Assembly (NCBI RefSeq): GCF_036178845.1
Contig: NZ_CP108070.1
Span: forward strand, 2,232,001-2,296,000
DNA length: 64,000 nt
Direction of reading: 5' to 3'
DNA from: Streptomyces sp. NBC_00271
Lineage (GTDB): Bacteria; Actinomycetota; Actinomycetes; Streptomycetales; Streptomycetaceae
Of this stretch, positions 59,164 to 64,000 are shown one piece after another. Within the stretch, counting starts at the first letter, position 1. Each line of letters opens with the position of its first letter. A program made the position numbers and the translations under genes. Below the pieces are notes generated by a model, which made no database searches, was not told the DNA's origin, and worked only from the letters and a program-made list of their open reading frames with translations.

Positions 59164-60455
59164 GGGGCCGTCCCGGTGGGCTCGGGCCCGGCGACGCGCA
59201 GGGTGGCGGCGACCTGGTAGCCGCCGTCGGGTGTGGGCCCCGCGTCGACACTCCCGCCGTACAGGGCGGTGCGTTCGCGCATGCCGGTGAGGCCGCGACC
59301 GGACGAGGGCAGCGGGGCGGGGTGCTCGGTGACGGCGCCCCCTGCGGCTGCGGCTGCGGCTCCGGCCGAGTTCTCCACCCGCACGCGGACCAGCCGCCCG
59401 GGCCCCTGAGCACCCGTGTCGACCCGTACGTGGATCGTGGCGTCCGCCGGCGCGTGCTTGACGATGTTGGTGAGCGCCTCCTGCACGATGCGGTACGTCT
59501 GCACGGTGAGGTCCGCCGGCAGGCCGCCCTGCTCGCCGCGCAGGTCCAGCCGGGCGCGCGTGCCGCTCGTGTTGAGGCGTCCGATCAGCCGACGCAGATC
59601 GGCCGAGAGGTGCTCGGGAGCGGAGTCGGGGTTGTGGTCGGAGTCGGGGTCGGGGTCGGGATCCGCTGAGGCGTCCGCGTCGGGCGTACGCAGCACCTCC
59701 AGCAGCCGGCGCAGTTCACCGAGCGCCTCGCGGCCGGTCGCGCTGATGACGCCGAGGGTGCGGTCGACGACGGCGGGGTCGACATGCCGCATCAGCCTGC
59801 CGCCCTCGGCGTTGACCACCATCACGCTCACGCTGTGCGCGAGGACGTCGTGGATCTCGCGGGCGATGCGCGCCCGTTCCTCGGCGACGGCGACCCGGGC
59901 CAGGGCGAGGCGCTCCGACTCGACGAGTACGACCCGCCGCTCGAACTCGGCGAGGTAGGCGCGCCGGGCACGGACGTACTCGCCGAACACCCAGGACCCG
60001 GCCAGCAGCAGCCCCACCGCGAGCGGGGTGAGCCATGCACCTCGGGCGCCCGGACCCACGTACTCCCGCTGCCACGCGGGAATCCACAGCAGTACGCAGG
60101 CGGCGGCACCGACCACCGTCAGCGCGGCGGCGCGGCGCAGACCGCGCACGGTGAGGGTGGCCAGGACCGCGGCCAGGGCGACGGCGCCGCGCCCCGGTTC
60201 CTGTCCCCACACGTGTCCGAGGTACTGAGCCCAGAAGGCCGCCGTCACCAGGGCCGCGACGAGCACCGGCCGACGGCGGCGCCACAGCAGCGGCAGCACC
60301 AGGGCGACATACACACCCGCCTGTACCCAGACCGGCCGCCAGCCCGGCTCCGGGCGGATGACCGGGGGCACGGCCACCAGCACGACCAACAGGACGTCCG
60401 TCAGCCACGGGTGGCCGCGCCGCAGGCCGAGCAGGGTCTCGATCAGCCGTTGCAC
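59160..60455 (-). CDS. Two-component sensor histidine kinase, HisKA_3 type
   Basis: A 431-residue membrane kinase with about five hydrophobic segments (20-160). The phospho-acceptor helix has RIAREIHDVLAHS with His202. An acidic Asp/Pro linker (ADPDPDPDSDHNPDS) is at about 257-271. The ATPase domain has EALTNIVKHAP and GRGLTGMRERTALYGG. GTG 60455 has no well-spaced ribosome site; TAGCGT upstream mirrors the region before the first kinase gene and may be a -10 of a leaderless message. Confidence 0.9.
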   Translation of the reverse strand: MQRLIETLLGLRRGHPWLTDVLLVVLVAVPPVIRPEPGWRPVWVQAGVYVALVLPLLWRRRRPVLVAALVTAAFWAQYLGHVWGQEPGRGAVALAAVLATLTVRGLRRAAALTVVGAAACVLLWIPAWQREYVGPGARGAWLTPLAVGLLLAGSWVFGEYVRARRAYLAEFERRVVLVESERLALARVAVAEERARIAREIHDVLAHSVSVMVVNAEGGRLMRHVDPAVVDRTLGVISATGREALGELRRLLEVLRTPDADASADPDPDPDSDHNPDSAPEHLSADLRRLIGRLNTSGTRARLDLRGEQGGLPADLTVQTYRIVQEALTNIVKHAPADATIHVRVDTGAQGPGRLVRVRVENSAGAAAAAAGGAVTEHPAPLPSSGRGLTGMRERTALYGGSVDAGPTPDGGYQVAATLRVAGPEPTGTAP

Positions 60456-60578
60456 CGCCTCACGCTATGACCGGGGCCCGCTCCGCCGCATCGTCCTGCG
60501 GGGCGTCACGGGGTCCTCCCGAGGTCGTACGCGCACCGGCCGGGGATACGACGTGCGGCCACGGGACGTGCTTCGAGC

Positions 60579-61154
60579 ATGGTGGGCATGTCGATCACCA
60601 CCGAGTTCCTCAGACGGCCCCTCATGACCGGTGCCGTGGCGGCCAGTTCACGTCGGCTGGCCCACGCGATGACCGAGGGCATCGGTCTGGAGCGAGCCCG
60701 GCTCGTCGTCGAACTGGGCCCGGGGACCGGGGTGTTCACCGACGCGATCCTCGCCCGGCTCGCGCCCGACGCGCGGCTCGTCGCGGTCGAGATCAATCCG
60801 GTGCTCGCGGCACGACTGTCGGCCGCGCGACACGACGAACGGCTGACCGTGGTGCGGGGTTCGGCCGCCGAGCTGCCCGCCGCGGTGAGCGGACCGGTCG
60901 ACGCGGTGGTCTCCGGGCTGCCGTGGACGGTCATGTCGCGGGAGCGGCGCGTGAGCATCCTGGACGCCGTGAACGAAGTCCTGGCGCCCGACGGCCGGTT
61001 CACCACCTTCGCGTATCTGCACGCGGCCTGGACTCCGCCCGCCCGTGACTTCACCGCCGAACTGGCAGGCCGCTTCGACCGGTTGGAACGCTCGCCCGTG
61101 GTGTGGCCGAATCTCCCGCCCGCCTTCGTGCACCGGGCCACCGGGAAGCCGTGA
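60579..61154 (+). CDS. SAM-dependent methyltransferase (PmtA/KsgA-like)
   Basis: A 191-residue class I methyltransferase. Motif I is VVELGPGTGVFTDAILARL near 43-61, followed by LVAVEINPVLAARL. SGLPWTVMS in the place of motif IV resembles phospholipid N-methyltransferases and rRNA adenine dimethylases. Start ATG 60579, with ATG 60588 as an alternative. The substrate (phosphatidylethanolamine or another) is not settled. Confidence 0.82.
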   Translation: MVGMSITTEFLRRPLMTGAVAASSRRLAHAMTEGIGLERARLVVELGPGTGVFTDAILARLAPDARLVAVEINPVLAARLSAARHDERLTVVRGSAAELPAAVSGPVDAVVSGLPWTVMSRERRVSILDAVNEVLAPDGRFTTFAYLHAAWTPPARDFTAELAGRFDRLERSPVVWPNLPPAFVHRATGKP

Positions 61155-61246
61155 CGCTCGACGCACGGCGACGCATCCCGTACCGATGATCCCACGAAGA
61201 TCCATCGACCCGATGGAGACCCGACACCGAAGCGGTTGGCGAGCGG

Positions 61247-61269
61247 AAACCCTACATACTGTAGGGTTT
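61247..61269. promoter_or_regulatory. 23-bp perfect palindrome, BlaI/CopY-like operator
   Basis: AAACCCTACA (61247-61256) and TGTAGGGTTT (61260-61269) are perfect 10-bp arms around TAC. It lies 39 bp upstream of the ATG at 61309. The TACA...TGTA core is like operators of the BlaI/MecI/CopY group. No such regulator is in the window. Confidence 0.75.
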
Positions 61270-61308
61270 GCCTCATCGTGAGCCTCTTACGTCTCGGGGG
61301 ACCCCCAA

Positions 61309-62016
61309 ATGAAGGAACGTGACGACGGTCCGTCGGCGCCGAGCGACGGCACCTTCGAGCGGATCCTGGACCGGGCCCTCCACTCCCCCGAGATCATGGC
61401 AGCCGTGGAACGCGTCGGCGTGGCGGACACGCGCGAGCGCCTGCGCGCCGAAGCCCTTCAGGCGCGCCCCTCGCTCTCCCGGACCGCCGCTGTCGAGTAC
61501 GACCAGTACCTCCGAGTGCGGGCGTCCCGACGACATGGCGGCCTCTCAAAGGCCGTCGTACGTGTGGGAGATGGCTCCGTGTCCGTCTCGGCGCTGCTCG
61601 TGCCGAGCCTCGGTGTCGTCGCCGCGGGCGTGTACGTCCTGAGCGGGTTCGACCTGCACGCCCTCGACGTACGTCCGCATCTGAACGACGGGCTGATCAT
61701 GGTGGTGGTGATCCTGGCCGCGGTGACCGCGGGCGCGGCGCTGGGCGACCTTCTCTGGTCACTGGCGACGCGCGAGCGCCCCACCTCGGAGGACCGCGAT
61801 CCCGAGGTGAGGCGTGCCCATGAGGAGTGGCAACTGGCCCTGATGGAGCGGGGAGTGTTGCCGTTCCTGCTCGGCGCGCTGGACGGGACGGCCTCGTGCC
61901 TGCCCCCGCTGCCGGCCCCGGCCCACCCCCCTCTTCCCCCTTCGCTTCAGCCCTCCACGAGGGAGCGGCCCAGCCAGTCGGACTTGTCCTTCACCCCGGG
62001 CAGCACGAAGAAGTAG
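61309..62016 (+). CDS. Membrane protein of unknown function
   Basis: A 235-residue protein. The N-terminal half is soluble and helical (about 1-85, with [21 protein letters not shown]). Two membrane helices follow, about 92-112 and 126-150, then a soluble tail that becomes Pro/Ser-rich. The tail's last 70 bp overlap the convergent Dyp peroxidase gene. I do not recognise the family. The strong palindrome at 61247 indicates tight regulation. Confidence 0.7.
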   Translation: MKERDDGPSAPSDGTFERILDRALHSPEIMAAVERVGVADTRERLRAEALQARPSLSRTAAVEYDQYLRVRASRRHGGLSKAVVRVGDGSVSVSALLVPSLGVVAAGVYVLSGFDLHALDVRPHLNDGLIMVVVILAAVTAGAALGDLLWSLATRERPTSEDRDPEVRRAHEEWQLALMERGVLPFLLGALDGTASCLPPLPAPAHPPLPPSLQPSTRERPSQSDLSFTPGSTKK

Positions 62017-63230
62017 CCGCCCCCGGTGGGGCTGATGTAGTCCACGAGCGGTTCGTCGATCAGACGCGTCTGGGTCGCCTCGAACTGACGGACGACGTCC
62101 TGCTGGTAGGAGCAGAAGGCCAGGCCCATGTCGAGGTTGCCCGCCTTGTCGACGCCCCGGTCGTAGTTGTAGCCGCGGCGCAGGATCCGAGCGGTGTCGG
62201 TCTTCGCCGTACGGGGGTTGGCGAGCCGGATGTGGGCGTCCAGCGGGATCGCCTCGCCCTTGGGGTCCTTGGTGTAGCGCGGGAGGTCGGTCTCCTGGGC
62301 GCCGTCCAGCGGTGCGCCGGTGTCACGGCGGCGGCCGATCATCTTCTCCTGCTCGGTGAGCGAGACCCGGTCCCAGAACTCGACCAGCATGCGGATGATC
62401 CGGATGACCTGGTAGCTGCCGCCGACCGCCCAGGACGGTTCGCCGTCGGCCGCGGTGACCCAGACCAGCTTGTCCATCTCGCGGGACGAGGTCGTGTCGG
62501 GGTTGGCGATGCCGTCCTTGAACCCGAGGAAGTTGCGCTGCGCGCCGGTCGGACGGGACGGGTTCTGGAAGCCGTCGATGCGCCACTTGATCTGCATCGC
62601 GCCGCGGGTGTGCCGGGTGATGTCGCGCAGGGCGTGCAGCACCGTGTCGGAGGTGGCGGCGCACAGCTGCAACGACAGGTCGCCGTGGCACTCGGCGGCG
62701 TCGAGGTTGTCGTTGGGGAAGGTGCGCATCGGCTTGAGGTGGCGCGGTATGCGGTCGGCGAGGCCGTAGCGGTCGTCGAAGAGCGAGGCGCCGACGCCCA
62801 CGGTGACGGTGAGGTCGTCCGCGGGCAGGTCCGGTCCCAGCAGACCGCTGTCGGAGGGCGGTGCCCCCACGCCGAGGTCGACCGGGGTGCCACCGGTGGT
62901 CAGGAAGCGGGCCCGTTCGGTGATCGTGCGCAGCAGGGCGACCAGTTGGGTGCGGTCCTCGGCGATGACGTCGAAGGAGACGAAGACGGCGGCCGTGGGC
63001 GCGGGGGTGGTGATGCCGGCCTGGTGGGCGCCGTGGAAGGACACCTTGCCGCTGCCCGAGTCGGCCGCCGCGGCGGGAGTGCTGCCCGCGGCCATCTGGG
63101 CCCCGACGAGCCCGGCGCCCGCCAGGGCGGCTCCGGCCGCGCCGACGCCGAGGGCGGTCCTGGTGAACGTACGGCGGCCGAAGGGGCAGCCGCCCGGCGC
63201 GGCCTGGTCGTCCTGGCTCGGGGTCGTCAT
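61947..63230 (-). CDS. efeB: Dyp-type heme peroxidase / deferrochelatase
   Basis: A 427-residue Tat-exported heme peroxidase. The N-terminus [16 protein letters not shown] plus a hydrophobic stretch is a twin-arginine signal, cleaved near residue 60. The Dyp motif [11 protein letters not shown] (GxxDG) follows, with later heme-site segments such as [26 protein letters not shown]. EfeB works with EfeO and EfeU in iron uptake and may use peroxide to dye-decolourise or extract iron from heme. It stands 161 bp after the efeO stop, in the same direction. Confidence 0.92.
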   Translation of the reverse strand: MTTPSQDDQAAPGGCPFGRRTFTRTALGVGAAGAALAGAGLVGAQMAAGSTPAAAADSGSGKVSFHGAHQAGITTPAPTAAVFVSFDVIAEDRTQLVALLRTITERARFLTTGGTPVDLGVGAPPSDSGLLGPDLPADDLTVTVGVGASLFDDRYGLADRIPRHLKPMRTFPNDNLDAAECHGDLSLQLCAATSDTVLHALRDITRHTRGAMQIKWRIDGFQNPSRPTGAQRNFLGFKDGIANPDTTSSREMDKLVWVTAADGEPSWAVGGSYQVIRIIRMLVEFWDRVSLTEQEKMIGRRRDTGAPLDGAQETDLPRYTKDPKGEAIPLDAHIRLANPRTAKTDTARILRRGYNYDRGVDKAGNLDMGLAFCSYQQDVVRQFEATQTRLIDEPLVDYISPTGGGYFFVLPGVKDKSDWLGRSLVEG

Positions 63231-63335
63231 CGGGGGAGGTCCTCTCCTGTGGGCACATGGTCCCGGTACTGCGGGGGCGGTGGTTCGGTGCGGGTGGGCC
63301 GACGGTCTCGGGCTCGGCGCCACCGGGCTACTGAG

Positions 63336-63395
63336 GCGGCCTTGGGGCTGCTCACGCGGCCGTGGGGTTGCTCAAGCAGGCGTTGGGCTGCTCAC
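63336..63395. repeat. 20-bp tandem repeats at the end of efeO
   Basis: Units start at 63336, 63356 and 63376, close to GCGGCCTTGGGGCTGCTCAC, and a partial fourth starts at 63396. The efeO stop codon (63392-63394) falls inside the third unit, so the repeats look like amplified copies of the efeO 3' end (encoding KAA and the stop). Confidence 0.75.
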
Positions 63396-64000
63396 GCGGC
63401 CTTGCGGATCTCCAGGAGGTCCGGGATCGGGGCGAGCTCTTCCAACAACTGGCCGACCGAGCCGTCGAGGCGCTGCCGGTCGGTGTCGGACAGCTTGTCC
63501 AGCGGCGTCCAGGTGCCGTCCTCGGCCCGCTGGGCGAGCACCAGTTGCTCGGTGCGCCGCATCCACGTGTCGACGGCCGGGATCACCTTGGCGTTGCGCT
63601 TGTCGATCAACGGGCGGAGCAGGGTGAGCAGTTCACGGGTGCCGTCGAGGTTGGCCTCGGTGGTGGCCAGCTCGGTGCCGCTGCCGTAGTCGGCGTTGTC
63701 GCTCAGTTCGCGGTGCAGAGTGTTCTCGAGGATCTCGTGGGAGCGCAGCGGGAGGTCGGCCGGGTCGAAGTCCTGCTTCGGGAAGTCCTTGCGCAGGGCG
63801 TCCACATCGGCGGCGAGTTGCTTGGCGTACGGCGCGAGGGTGGCGGCGGACTGGCCGTGCCACAGGCCGTACTCGATGCGATGGAAGCCGGTGAAGGCGG
63901 GGTCGTCGACCCCGCCCGCGAGTCCGGCCGTACGGCCGTTGATCTTCGCGTCGAAGTCGGCGAACGTCCCGTAGGCGGCGCCGAGCGAGGCGTACTGCGT
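63392..64000 (-). CDS. efeO: EfeO iron-uptake protein (M75 family), 5' end outside the window
   Basis: The C-terminal 202 residues are visible and the gene continues past the right edge. PAFTGFHRIEYGLWHG contains the HxxE motif of the M75/EfeO domain. It is followed by PADLPLRSHEILENTLHRELS and a helical C-terminus. EfeO is the periplasmic or cell-surface iron-binding partner of EfeB and the EfeU permease. efeU is expected further upstream, outside the window. The frame is open from the edge at 64000 to the stop at 63392. Confidence 0.9.
   Translation of the reverse strand, partial: TQYASLGAAYGTFADFDAKINGRTAGLAGGVDDPAFTGFHRIEYGLWHGQSAATLAPYAKQLAADVDALRKDFPKQDFDPADLPLRSHEILENTLHRELSDNADYGSGTELATTEANLDGTRELLTLLRPLIDKRNAKVIPAVDTWMRRTEQLVLAQRAEDGTWTPLDKLSDTDRQRLDGSVGQLLEELAPIPDLLEIRKAA

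Noticed and set aside
1..64000. Biosynthetic gene cluster for a natural product
   Set aside because: Flavoproteins, a reductase, a methyltransferase and regulators are scattered, but no polyketide, peptide, terpene or RiPP core enzyme was found.
1..64000. tRNA or rRNA genes
   Set aside because: No cloverleaf-like or rRNA-like segment was recognised in the intergenic regions; small RNAs cannot be excluded by eye.

Overview
This window is typical Streptomyces chromosome (or a very close actinobacterium). It is very GC-rich with strong third-position GC bias. Spurious open frames are long on both strands. Start codons are often GTG behind GGAGG-type ribosome sites, or lack a ribosome site as in leaderless genes. 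The gene families are streptomycete ones: DUF6332, DUF6421, DUF6986, DUF5134, DUF4395 and DUF2630 proteins, LVIVD and DUF305 proteins, and many MarR, TetR, LacI and LuxR-type regulators. I see no rRNA, tRNA, CRISPR array, plasmid origin, complete insertion sequence or core biosynthetic enzyme set (PKS, NRPS). Family names come from recognition of translated sequence, not a database search.

Layout. 0-6 kb is regulatory: a MarR/MFS efflux pair around a shared palindrome, a NarL-type two-component system, and a TetR regulator facing an F420-type nitroreductase across an array of repeated operator-like sites. 6-11 kb holds an FAD-dependent reductase, an M20 dipeptidase, a P-loop/NUDIX fusion and two small exported or membrane proteins. 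11-14.3 kb looks like an accessory block: a C-terminal remnant of a sugar permease, a TetX-like monooxygenase, a remnant of an Lhr helicase, and a Clp-N-only protein divergent from a MerR-like regulator. 14.4-23.5 kb is an alpha-galactoside cluster: two permeases, a binding protein, a secreted GH27 alpha-galactosidase, a ROK kinase and a LacI regulator. No ABC ATPase is present, so a shared ATPase elsewhere (MsiK in other Streptomyces) probably drives it. 23.5-24.4 kb is a gene broken by a 182-bp MITE with a CTAG target duplication, and further broken by an internal deletion/frameshift.

24.4-31.5 kb carries a DUF6986 aldolase-like protein, a secreted endonuclease/exonuclease/phosphatase protein, etfBA, a flavin reductase, a thioredoxin/DUF4395 pair and an acyltransferase. 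31.6-36.7 kb contains a transglutaminase-like gene and a coupled operon DUF6421 - SDR - threonine aldolase, which is the best candidate here for an uncharacterised pathway. 36.6-41.2 kb has GNAT and VOC proteins and an 865-residue clan-A glycoside hydrolase. 41.2-44.5 kb is a FUSC transporter coupled to a MarR regulator with a long low-complexity N-terminal region. 44.6-51.5 kb holds membrane and phosphatase genes, a HAD hydrolase, a TetR regulator and the divergent LVIVD/DUF305 pair. 51.6-61 kb has a ferredoxin-NADP reductase-like protein, an NCS2 permease, an ArsR/old-yellow-enzyme pair, a PucR-like regulator, an esterase, a second two-component system and a methyltransferase. 61-64 kb has an unknown membrane protein behind a strong palindrome and the efeO/efeB iron-uptake genes, with efeO running off the right edge.

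Recurring theme: most regulator genes here sit beside a readable dyad (MarR at 531 and 44481, TetR at 5354 and 48337, LacI at 22304, ArsR at 54993, MerR-like at 13883). This gives a set of testable regulator-operator pairs.
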